Source: Rhodanobacter soli (GTDB lineage: Bacteria > Pseudomonadota > Gammaproteobacteria > Xanthomonadales > Rhodanobacteraceae). Taken from it: a stretch of DNA of 64,000 bases. The stretch's first letter is position 1; each line of letters begins with the position of its first letter. The stretch spans positions 1,054,001 to 1,118,000 of the forward strand of contig NZ_JBEPSD010000001.1 of the NCBI RefSeq assembly GCF_040548735.1, given 5' to 3'. Below, one piece after another: positions 39,890-47,158 of the stretch. The notes beneath the pieces are model-generated. The model ran no database searches. It was not told the origin of the DNA and was given only the letters and a program-made list of their open reading frames with translations. A program made the position numbers and the translations under genes.

Positions 39890-41350
39890 ATGTCCCGACG
39901 CCTGCGATTGCTGTTCACCGCGTTAGCCATGGCCGCGCTGCTGTGGCTGTTGTTCGCCGCCGCCGAACGCGCGCTGGCGCTGGCGCAGCGTTTCCTGGAT
40001 TTGCCGACGTGGCTGCAGTGGACATTGGGCGGTGTGCTGCTGATCTTCGCCGCCGCCGGCCTCAGCGTGCTGTGGTGGCTGCTGCGTCCGCGCCGCAAGC
40101 GCCGGCCCCCGCCGGTGCCCGATCGCTGCAGCCTGGAACAGCGCATCGGCCAGTTGCGCGAACGCGGCGCCGACACCGGCGCACTGGCGGCCGAACTCGG
40201 CGAGCTCGATCGCCGCCACGCCAGCGCGCGCGTCTATGTCGCGCTGTTCGGCGAAATCTCCACCGGCAAGTCCAGCCTGATCCGCGCGTTGTCACCGCAC
40301 GCCCAGGTCGCCAGCGACGCGCGCGGCGGCACCACCCGCGCCGTCGGCCACTACGACGGCAGCCTGCCGGACGGCCGCACACTGGTGCTGGCCGACGTAC
40401 CCGGCAGCCGCGAGGCCGGTGGCGAGGCGCACGAAACGCTGGCGCGCGAGGAAGCGCTGCGCGCGCACGCCGTGATCTATCTCTGCGCCGGCGATCTCAA
40501 CCGCAGCCAGGCCGATGAATTGCGCTGGCTGGCCGACTTCGGCAAGCCGCTACTTCTCGTGCTGAACAAGGCCGACCAATGGAGCAGCAGCGAACTCGAT
40601 CAACTGCTGGCGCGCCTGCGCCGGCACGCGCGCGGCATCGCCAGCGCGGTGCTGGCGATCAGCGCCGGCGGCAGCGAGCGCTACCAACGCCAGCTTGCCG
40701 ACGGCAGCACCGAGTCGGTCGAGCGCCAGCGCAAGCCCGCGATCGAACCGTTGCTGCAGGCACTCGAACGGCTTACCGCCCCCGGCGCCGAAAGCCTGGA
40801 GGATTTGCGCGAAAACGCCGTGCTGGCCGGCCTGCATCAACGCACCGGCACACTGGAAGCACACACCCGCGCCGAGGAAGCCGAGCGCATCGTGCGCAAG
40901 TACGCGCGCCGCGCCATCGTCGGCGCGCTGGCCGCGGTGGCGCCGGGCAGCGACCTGGTGATCCAGGGCGTGCTCGCCACCGGCCTCACCCGCGCGCTCG
41001 CCGAGCTGTACGGCGTCAAGGTCAGCGAGGTACAGATCGAGGATTTCGTGCAGCAGGCCAGGCTCACCCTGCGCACCGGCAGCTCGATCGTGCTGGCCGT
41101 CGCCGGCAACGCGCTGAAGGCGTTCCCCGGCCTCGGCACCCTGAGCGGCGGCGTGCTGCACGCCTTCGCCTACGCGCTGATCTTCGACTCGATGGGCCGC
41201 GCGCTGGCCGCCTCGCTGGCCGAACGCCACAGCCTTGATCAGGACGACGCCGGCGCCCGCCTCAAGGAACTCCTCGCCGACGCCGGCGGCACCCGCCTGC
41301 GCCAGTTGGCGGCGCTGACGATGGAAGCGGTGCGCGAGCGCGCGGAATGA
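39890..41350 (+). CDS. Membrane GTPase with DUF697
   Basis: 486-residue protein. Residues about 5-25 and 45-66 form two transmembrane helices. A TRAFAC/Era-type GTPase domain follows: P-loop GEISTGKSS (121-129), G2 GGTTR, G3 DVPG (169-172) and G4 NKAD (226-229). The C-terminal DUF697 (YcjF-like) domain contains hydrophobic AIVGALAAVAPGSDLVIQGVLATGL and the VQIEDFVQQARLTLR helix. Members are thought to act in stress or envelope processes, but function is not established. A long charged linker connects the helices to the GTPase. It is probably leaderless. Confidence 0.85.
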   Translation: MSRRLRLLFTALAMAALLWLLFAAAERALALAQRFLDLPTWLQWTLGGVLLIFAAAGLSVLWWLLRPRRKRRPPPVPDRCSLEQRIGQLRERGADTGALAAELGELDRRHASARVYVALFGEISTGKSSLIRALSPHAQVASDARGGTTRAVGHYDGSLPDGRTLVLADVPGSREAGGEAHETLAREEALRAHAVIYLCAGDLNRSQADELRWLADFGKPLLLVLNKADQWSSSELDQLLARLRRHARGIASAVLAISAGGSERYQRQLADGSTESVERQRKPAIEPLLQALERLTAPGAESLEDLRENAVLAGLHQRTGTLEAHTRAEEAERIVRKYARRAIVGALAAVAPGSDLVIQGVLATGLTRALAELYGVKVSEVQIEDFVQQARLTLRTGSSIVLAVAGNALKAFPGLGTLSGGVLHAFAYALIFDSMGRALAASLAERHSLDQDDAGARLKELLADAGGTRLRQLAALTMEAVRERAE

Positions 41351-41370
41351 CTGAACTGGTCCGAAGTGCA

Positions 41371-41399
41371 GGGCTTTCGTCCACGGAGGTCGAAAGCCC
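41371..41399. terminator. Hairpin terminator after the GTPase gene
   Basis: Perfect 9-bp stem GGGCTTTCG/CGAAAGCCC with an 11-nt loop, 20 bp after the GTPase stop. Only a short T-tract follows, so termination may be partial. Confidence 0.55.
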
Positions 41400-41424
41400 T
41401 TCGCTCTAAATCACTAAAAAGCGA

Positions 41425-41438
41425 GCTTCTGCAGAAGC
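41425..41438 (-). terminator. Terminator of the dienelactone hydrolase gene
   Basis: A tight GCTTCT/AGAAGC stem-loop immediately after the stop codon, followed on the minus strand by TCGCTTTTTAG. The U-run makes this a credible intrinsic terminator. Confidence 0.55.
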
Positions 41439-41439
41439 C

Positions 41440-42234
41440 CTACGGCGTGCCGGCAAACGCCGCGCGCAGCCAGTTGTGCATCAGGCGGTAGCTGCGGGTG
41501 GCGGCGCGTTCGTCGTAGCGGCAGCCGGGCGAGTTCTCGCCGACTTCGGTGAAGCAGTGCACGGCGTGGCCGATCACCACGAACTGCCAGTCGGCGGGGC
41601 TCAGGCGCATCTCGTCCATGAACTTGTCCGCATCCGGCATGGTGCCCTTGTCGTCGGCGCCGTTCATCGCCAGCACGCGCGCCTTGATGTTCTTCGCCAG
41701 CGCCGGATTGTCGGTATCCAGGCCACCGTGGAACGACACCACCGCCGCGACGTCCGCGCCGCTGCGCGCCAGATCGAGCACGGCCGAGCCGCCGAAACAG
41801 AAGCCGACCGCGGCCAGCTTGGTCGCGTCGAGCGGTGCGTTCGCGGCCTGCGCCTTCAACTGCTGCAGCGCCTCGTTGATGCGCTTGCGCATCAGCGCGC
41901 GGTCGCCGTACAGCGGCTTCACCGCCGCCTGTGCCTGCGACGCGTTGCCCGGCTGCGGGCGCACGCCGGCACCGTACATGTCGGTGAGCAGGATCACGTA
42001 ATCCTTGCCGGCGATCATTTCGGCCTTCTTTACGGCTGTGTCATTGATGCCGTACCAGTTCGGCACCATCACCAGGCCCGGCCGCTTCGCGCTCGAAGCG
42101 TCGTCGTAGACCAGCACGCTGTGGAAGCGGGTGCCGTCCTGCGCCCACTCGACCGGGCGATGCACCATCTTCGCCTGGGCGGCAAAGCTTGCACCAGCCA
42201 GCAACAGCAGACAGCAGAGTCGGGCGATACGCAT
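41440..42234 (-). CDS. Exported dienelactone hydrolase family protein
   Basis: 264-residue alpha/beta hydrolase of the DLH type with a signal peptide (IARLCCLLLLAGASFAAQA). The nucleophile is Cys146 in VGFCFGGS, and His223 in IGHAVHCF completes the triad; the acid is probably in NGADDKG. Family members cleave dienelactone or act as carboxymethylene-butenolide hydrolases, but many exported ones have unknown substrates. The gene starts at 42234 with GGAGGATCG just upstream. It follows the ubiquinone hydroxylase pair, separated by a palindromic repeat. Confidence 0.87.
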   Translation of the reverse strand: MRIARLCCLLLLAGASFAAQAKMVHRPVEWAQDGTRFHSVLVYDDASSAKRPGLVMVPNWYGINDTAVKKAEMIAGKDYVILLTDMYGAGVRPQPGNASQAQAAVKPLYGDRALMRKRINEALQQLKAQAANAPLDATKLAAVGFCFGGSAVLDLARSGADVAAVVSFHGGLDTDNPALAKNIKARVLAMNGADDKGTMPDADKFMDEMRLSPADWQFVVIGHAVHCFTEVGENSPGCRYDERAATRSYRLMHNWLRAAFAGTP

Positions 42235-42251
42235 GGTCGATCCTCCATCAG

Positions 42252-42290
42252 GGGTTGACTCCCTCCCTCTGCGAGCAGGGGGAGGAGCAA
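42252..42290. repeat. Single palindromic repeat unit
   Basis: Same family as 6151-6273: CTCCCTCTG (42263-42271) pairs with CAGGGGGAG (42276-42284), with one G-T position, loop CGAG, and a TTGAC-like flank. It fills the gap between the hydroxylase stop and the dienelactone hydrolase start. Confidence 0.6.
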
Positions 42291-42293
42291 AGC

Positions 42294-43505
42294 TCAAAGT
42301 CCGGCGGCGTGTTCCGAAATCCGCCGCTTCAGCGGGGCAAGCCGATCGAGCAGGCGCACCCCGACGCCGCGCGCGGCGACCAGCGCCGGCGACTGCCACG
42401 CGTAGATGCGCGCCAGCGCGTCGAAGCCCAGCGCGTCCAGCGTGTCGGCGCTGCGCCGGCGGCGCGCATAACGGCGCAGCACGTGCGCGGCGCCGATGTC
42501 GTGACCGGCGGCGCGGGCGTCGATCAGCGTGTCGCGCAGCTCGGCCACGTCGCGCAGACCCAGGTTGACGCCCTGCCCGGCCAGCGGATGCACCGCGTGC
42601 GCGGCGTCGCCCAGCAGCACGAAACGCTCGGCCTGGTAGCGCTCGGCCAGTTGCAATTTCAACGGGAACGCCGCACGCGGCGTCGTGGCGACGATCCGGC
42701 CCAGCCGAAAATCGCTGGCCACGCCGAGCTCGTCGAGGAAAGCCTGCTCGTCCAGCGCCAGCACGCGCCGCGCCTCGGCCTCGGGCAGCGACCACACGAC
42801 CGAGCTGCGCCCGTCGGCCAGCGGCAGCAACGCCAGCGGCCCGTCCGGCAGGAAACGTTGCCACGCCGTGTCCTCATGCGGGCGTTCGGTGGCGACGTGC
42901 GCCACCACCGCGCGCTGCGCGTAGTCGTGGCCACGCGTACCGATACCGGCCAGACCGCGCAGCGGCGAAGCGGCGCCGTCGGCGGCCACCAACAGGCCTG
43001 CAGCCAGCATCTCGCCACCGGCCAGTTCCAATTGGATGCGATCCTCGCGCGCCTCGAAACCCTGCACCGCGACAGGACACAAGCGACGCACACCGGAAGC
43101 TTCCAGCGCCTGCCACAGCGTCCACTGCACCAGGTTGTTCTCGACGATGTAGCCGAGCCGGTCGCGGCCCTCGCTGGCCGCGTCGAAGTCGATCGCCGCG
43201 CCGCTTTCGGCGTCCCACACGTGCATGTGCGAATACGGGCCGGCGCGGGCATCGCGGATGGACGTCCAGACGCCCAACTCGTCCAGCAGCATCACCGACG
43301 ACGGCGCCAGCCCGACCACGCGCAGGTCCACCTCGGCATTCGCGTCCCATGCCGCCGGCGCGCGCGCCTCCAGCAGGGCGGTGCTGAAGCCGGCCCGCGC
43401 CAGCGCCAGCGCAGCGGCGGCACCGACCATGCCGCCGCCGACCACGGCCACGTCGAGCGCGGGTGCGCGGCGGCGGGAAGGCATGTCCTGCAGCGAAGTG
43501 TTCAT
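42294..43505 (-). CDS. Ubiquinone-biosynthesis FAD monooxygenase (UbiI/UbiF type)
   Basis: 403-residue flavoprotein of the UbiH/UbiI/Coq6 family that hydroxylates the ubiquinone ring. Visible marks are the N-terminal GxGxxG (VVGGGMVGAAAALALARAG), the GD motif (FVLLGDAAHAVHPLAGQGVNLGLRD) and the VWDAESGAAIDF/ENNLVQWTL segments. These segments are closer to UbiI or UbiF than to UbiH. It starts at ATG 43505, overlapping the UbiH stop (ATGA). The hydroxylation site (C5 or C6) cannot be decided from sequence. Confidence 0.88.
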   Translation of the reverse strand: MNTSLQDMPSRRRAPALDVAVVGGGMVGAAAALALARAGFSTALLEARAPAAWDANAEVDLRVVGLAPSSVMLLDELGVWTSIRDARAGPYSHMHVWDAESGAAIDFDAASEGRDRLGYIVENNLVQWTLWQALEASGVRRLCPVAVQGFEAREDRIQLELAGGEMLAAGLLVAADGAASPLRGLAGIGTRGHDYAQRAVVAHVATERPHEDTAWQRFLPDGPLALLPLADGRSSVVWSLPEAEARRVLALDEQAFLDELGVASDFRLGRIVATTPRAAFPLKLQLAERYQAERFVLLGDAAHAVHPLAGQGVNLGLRDVAELRDTLIDARAAGHDIGAAHVLRRYARRRRSADTLDALGFDALARIYAWQSPALVAARGVGVRLLDRLAPLKRRISEHAAGL

Positions 43506-44731
43506 GGCAGGTGCTCCAGCACCGCCAGCGGCGGCTCGCCGCGAAACCCCATGCCGCGCCGCGCCAGCGCGCGTTGCAGCGGCGGCAGCCGGTCGCAAGC
43601 CAGCAACGCCAGCGAGCGCAGTGGCGCCAGCAGCGGCTGCGGCAGGCAGGCCAGCCGCACCAGGCCGTGGCTCATCGCCATGGTGCCGTCGCGATCCGGC
43701 GCACGCCGTGCGGCGTAGCGTTCCAGCAGATCGGCAGCGCCCGGATCGGGGGCGGCCGCCACCAGCTCGGCCAGGGTCAGCGCATCGCGCAGGCCCAGAT
43801 TGAAACCCTGCGCGCCGATCGGATGCACGGTCTGTGCGGCATTGCCCACCAGCACCGCGCGCGGCGCGGTCAGCTGCGCGGCGGCGACCCGATGGATCGC
43901 GTACGGATGACGCCGGCCCGGCCGGCCGAGCCGGCCCAGGCGCCAGCCGAAACGGCGCTGCGCCAGTTCGATGAAACCCGCATCGTCCAGCGCGGCCACC
44001 GCTTCGGCTTCGTCGGCGGACACGGTGAGCACCAGGCCGCAGCGGCGCTCGGCCAGCGGCAGCAGTGCGACCGGGCCATCGTCGGCAAAGCGCTCGTACG
44101 CGCGATTCGCGTGGTCGCGTTCCGGCGTGACCGTGCACACGAACAAGGTCTGCCCGTAGTCGTGCCGCTCGGCGTCGATGCCGAGTTGCGCACGCACGAA
44201 CGAAGACGTGCCGTCGGCGCCGACCAGCAGCGGCGTGTCGAGATTGCGCGCACCGTCGGCGGTTTGCACCTGCGCGCGCCAGCCGCTGGCCAGCGGCTGC
44301 AGTGCGGACAAGGTGGCCGGCGCCAGCCGGGTCAGCCGGGCGCATTCGTCCAGCCGGCGCAGCAGCGCCGTGCCGAGTTCGCGCGCCGGCAAGGTCCAGC
44401 CCAGCGCGTCGACGCCCTGCCTGTCGGCGTCGATGCGCGCGCTGCCGAACTCGCCGGCGCGGCTGACATGGATGTGCCGGATCGGCGTGGCGCGGGCGGC
44501 CGCGTGCCGCCACACGCCGATCGCCTCCAGTCCGTTGACGGTGGCGCGGGCCAGCGCGAGGTTGCGCTCGTCGTAGCTGGGCTGGGCGTCGGTGCGCGGT
44601 GCGGCGGTCTCGACCAGGGTGGCTTTGATGCCGGCGGCATCCAGCGCGATCGCCAGGCTGGCGCCGACCAGGCCGCCACCGACGATCAGCACGCCAGACT
44701 CGCTCATGACGGGGGATTCGGGGACATTCAT
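43502..44731 (-). CDS. ubiH: 2-octaprenyl-6-methoxyphenol hydroxylase UbiH
   Basis: FAD monooxygenase for C1 hydroxylation in ubiquinone synthesis, a membrane-associated complex. The 409-residue form has VLIVGGGLVGASLAIALDAAG, the YDERNLALA motif, ADGTSS (FAD/NADPH site) and VGNAAQTVHPIGAQGFNLGLRD, with an order matching E. coli UbiH. The start is uncertain: ATG 44707 gives the family-like MSESGVLIVGGG, but 44731 has TATCAT 6 nt upstream and no ribosome site, suggesting a leaderless start. It is coupled to the second hydroxylase by a 4-bp overlap. Confidence 0.9.
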   Translation of the reverse strand: MNVPESPVMSESGVLIVGGGLVGASLAIALDAAGIKATLVETAAPRTDAQPSYDERNLALARATVNGLEAIGVWRHAAARATPIRHIHVSRAGEFGSARIDADRQGVDALGWTLPARELGTALLRRLDECARLTRLAPATLSALQPLASGWRAQVQTADGARNLDTPLLVGADGTSSFVRAQLGIDAERHDYGQTLFVCTVTPERDHANRAYERFADDGPVALLPLAERRCGLVLTVSADEAEAVAALDDAGFIELAQRRFGWRLGRLGRPGRRHPYAIHRVAAAQLTAPRAVLVGNAAQTVHPIGAQGFNLGLRDALTLAELVAAAPDPGAADLLERYAARRAPDRDGTMAMSHGLVRLACLPQPLLAPLRSLALLACDRLPPLQRALARRGMGFRGEPPLAVLEHLP

Positions 44732-44737
44732 GCGCCG

Positions 44738-44743
44738 ATGATA
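44738..44743 (-). promoter_or_regulatory. -10 element 6 nt before the ubiH ATG
   Basis: Minus-strand TATCAT, then CGGCGC, then ATG 44731. The same geometry as at 39878, 52828 and 24581. Confidence 0.45.
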
Positions 44744-44817
44744 CGCGCTGGCGCTGTCGGCGTAGCAGCGCGTTGGGCTAGACTAGCGGTCTGTCCAGAC
44801 CCCACACGGAGCACCCC

Positions 44818-45414
44818 ATGGCCAAGACGCAGACCCGACGCATCGGCATCTTCCTGATGCTGGCCCTGGTGATGGCGGCCACCCGCCTGCATCACTTCAG
44901 CGCCCTGCCCGACGCCTCGTGGGGCGTGTTCTTCCTGGCCGGCTTCTGGCTGCGCGGCTCCGCGCGCTGGGCGTTTCCGCTGCTGATCGCCGAGGCCGTG
45001 CTGGTCGACTTCTTCGCGATCACCGGCGCCGGGCTCGATTTCTGGACTCACTACTGCGTCTCGCCGGCGTACTGGACGATGCCGGTGTACTTCGGCGCGC
45101 TGTGGTTCGGCGGCAGCTGGCTGGCCCGCCACCAGTCCGGCCTGCGCCCGTCCACGCTGGGCCTGGCCGCGGTGGCGCTGGTAGTCAGCGAGGCGGTCTG
45201 CTACCTGATCTCCAACGGCAGCTTCTACTGGCTCAGCGCCAGCGTGCCGCTGCCGCGCAGCGCGGCCAACTGGTTCACCAACCTCGGCGACTGGTACCTG
45301 CCGTTCCTGGGCACCACCGTACTGTATGTGGGCATCGGCGCCGCGCTGCACGTGGGCGTGACGCTGCTGGCACGCACCCTGCGCGGCTCCAGCCAGCCGG
45401 GCCTGAGCCACTAA
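44818..45414 (+). CDS. btuM: BtuM-type vitamin B12 transporter (solitary S-component)
   Basis: 198-residue membrane protein with about six helices, resembling ECF S-components but used without an ECF module. The opening ATRLHHFSALPDASWGVFFLAGFW and the DFWTHYC-VSPAYWTMPVYFGALWFGG block match BtuM as I recall it. A single cysteine sits at residue 80, the position of the cobalt-binding, decyanating Cys of Thiobacillus BtuM. It is the first gene of a unit with a cobalamin adenosyltransferase (9-bp gap), which supports B12 uptake. The ATG has CGGAGC upstream, and a GGTCTG/CAGACC hairpin lies 17-30 nt before it. No B12-riboswitch core is visible. Confidence 0.82.
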   Translation: MAKTQTRRIGIFLMLALVMAATRLHHFSALPDASWGVFFLAGFWLRGSARWAFPLLIAEAVLVDFFAITGAGLDFWTHYCVSPAYWTMPVYFGALWFGGSWLARHQSGLRPSTLGLAAVALVVSEAVCYLISNGSFYWLSASVPLPRSAANWFTNLGDWYLPFLGTTVLYVGIGAALHVGVTLLARTLRGSSQPGLSH

Positions 45415-45423
45415 GCCGGCGCG

Positions 45424-45993
45424 ATGGGCAACCGGCTCTCGAAAATCTACACGCGCACCGGCGACGACGGCAGCACCGGCCTCGGCGACGGTTCGCGGGT
45501 GGGCAAGGACTCGTTGCGGGTCAACGCCTACGGCACGGTGGACGAGCTCAACAGCACGATCGGCATGCTGCTGGCCGCCGACGGCGTCAGCACCGAGGTG
45601 CGCGAGGCGCTGACCCAGGTGCAGCACGACCTGTTCGACCTCGGCGGCGAGTTGTGCATCCCCGGCATGGCGATGGTCGAGGACAGCGACATCGACCGCC
45701 TGGAAACCATCCTCGACGCGCTCAACGAACCGCTGCCGCCGCTGAAGGAATTCATCCTGCCCGGCGGCGGCATGGCCGCGGCCTGCGGCCATCTGGCGCG
45801 CACCGTGTGTCGTCGTGCCGAGCGTGAAGTGATCGCGCTGTCGCGAGTGGAAGACATCCGCAACCAGCCGCAACGCTACTTGAACCGGCTGTCCGACCTG
45901 CTGTTCGTGATCTCGCGCGTGCTGGCCCGTGCCAGCGGCCACGGCGAAGTGCTGTGGCAGCACGAGCGCCGCCGCAAGCCTTCCACGAAGTAG
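45424..45993 (+). CDS. pduO: Cob(I)alamin adenosyltransferase (PduO type)
   Basis: Transfers the adenosyl group of ATP to cob(I)alamin to make coenzyme B12; trimeric helical-bundle enzyme. The 189-residue protein starts NRLSKIYTRTGDDGSTGLGDGSRV (the ATP-binding signature). It contains NAYGTVDELNSTIG, ILPGGGMAAACGHLARTVCRRAER and NRLSDLLFVISRVLA, all classical for the MMAB/PduO family. It lies 9 bp after btuM and 9 bp before the HDAC-like gene, so the three are one operon. Confidence 0.94.
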   Translation: MGNRLSKIYTRTGDDGSTGLGDGSRVGKDSLRVNAYGTVDELNSTIGMLLAADGVSTEVREALTQVQHDLFDLGGELCIPGMAMVEDSDIDRLETILDALNEPLPPLKEFILPGGGMAAACGHLARTVCRRAEREVIALSRVEDIRNQPQRYLNRLSDLLFVISRVLARASGHGEVLWQHERRRKPSTK

Positions 45994-46002
45994 GCCCGCC
46001 GC

Positions 46003-46923
46003 ATGCTGCGGCTGTACACCCATCCCGCCTGCCTGCTGCATGACCCCGGTCCGGGCCACGCCGAGCGACCAGCGCGGCTGCACGCAGTGCTGCAGGCGCT
46101 GGACCACGACCGTTTCGCCGCGCTCGACCGCATCGAGGCGCCGCAAGCCATCCGCGAACAGCTGCAGCGCGTGCACAGCGCAGCCCACATCAGGGAGATC
46201 CTGCTCGGTGCGCCGCCGGACGACATGCTCGCCCTGGACCCGGACACCGTGATGGGCCCCGGCTCGACCGAGGCGGCCCTGCGTGCGGCCGGCGCCATGG
46301 TCGCGGCGGTCGACGCGGTGCTCGGCGGCAGTGCGCGGCGCGCGTTCTGCGCCGTGCGCCCGCCGGGTCACCACGCCACGCGCGACCAGGCGATGGGCTT
46401 TTGCCTGTTCAACAACATCGCGGTGGGCGCCGCCCATGCGCTGGTCGCGCATGGCCTCAAACGGGTCGCGATCGCCGATTTCGACGTGCACCACGGCAAC
46501 GGCACGCAAGCCATCTTCGAGCACGAGCCGCGCGTGCTGTTCGCCTCCAGCCATCAGTCGCCGCTGTATCCGGATAGCGGCCGTGAGGACGAGCGCGGCG
46601 TGGGCAACATCGTCAACGGCACGTTGTCGCCCGGTGCCGGCTCGCACGAATTCCGCGAATTGTGGGACAGCGTGCTGCTGCCGCGGCTGCATGCGTTCAA
46701 GCCGCAGCTGGTGCTGGTCTCGGCCGGCTTCGACGCCCATCGCAACGACCCGCTGGCCGACATCCGGCTGGGCCAGGAAGACTATGCGTGGATCACCGAA
46801 CGCCTGGCGGCGCTGGCCGACGCGCACGCCGGCGGGCGGCTGGTCTCCACCCTGGAAGGCGGCTATGACTTGGCCGCACTGGCCGCCAGCGTGAGCGCGC
46901 ACGTCGGCGCTCTCATGGAGTAG
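46003..46923 (+). CDS. Class II histone-deacetylase-like amidohydrolase
   Basis: 306-residue zinc-dependent amidohydrolase of the HDAC/acetylpolyamine-amidohydrolase superfamily. Motifs in order are RPPGHHA (119-125, tandem catalytic His), FNNIAVGA, the zinc site DFDVHHGNGTQ (159-169) and SAGFDAHRNDPLA with Asp244 as third metal ligand. Prokaryotic members deacetylate polyamines or acetylated proteins; the substrate here is unknown. It is the third gene of the btuM operon, an unexpected partner. Its stop is at 46921-46923. Confidence 0.92.
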   Translation: MLRLYTHPACLLHDPGPGHAERPARLHAVLQALDHDRFAALDRIEAPQAIREQLQRVHSAAHIREILLGAPPDDMLALDPDTVMGPGSTEAALRAAGAMVAAVDAVLGGSARRAFCAVRPPGHHATRDQAMGFCLFNNIAVGAAHALVAHGLKRVAIADFDVHHGNGTQAIFEHEPRVLFASSHQSPLYPDSGREDERGVGNIVNGTLSPGAGSHEFRELWDSVLLPRLHAFKPQLVLVSAGFDAHRNDPLADIRLGQEDYAWITERLAALADAHAGGRLVSTLEGGYDLAALAASVSAHVGALME

Positions 46924-46951
46924 CTCCCGCGCGCAGCGCGCTCGTTTGCCT

Positions 46952-46986
46952 CCTCTCCCCGCGGGAGAGGATTGAGGTGAGGGTTC
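46952..46986. repeat. Palindromic repeat between the HDAC and lptD genes
   Basis: 8-bp stem CCTCTCCC/GGGAGAGG with a CGC loop, then ATTGAGGTGAGGGTTC. It resembles the GGTGAGGGG-type tail of the 6151 repeats and of palindromes known in Xanthomonadaceae. It may end the btuM operon. Confidence 0.6.
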
Positions 46987-47158
46987 GGAGCTTGCCAAAC
47001 CCCATCGGAAAGCACGCAACGCACCGCTACCCGGCATCCAGTCCAGCCTCTTTCCCGCCCGCCCATGCTGAATCCCGGCGTGCAGCGGGAAACCTTTATC
47101 TGCCGTCCGGAGGGTCTTTCTGCTAGCTTAACGAGCCTTCGAAGCCGGCAGATTCCCC

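Noticed and set aside
44732..44817. Cobalamin riboswitch upstream of btuM
   Set aside because: Too short (86 bp) and without a B12-box-like core; only a small GGTCTG/CAGACC hairpin is seen.
47085..47158. SigmaE-type promoter before lptD
   Set aside because: GGAAAC is present, but no TCTAA-like -10 lies at the needed 16-17 bp distance.
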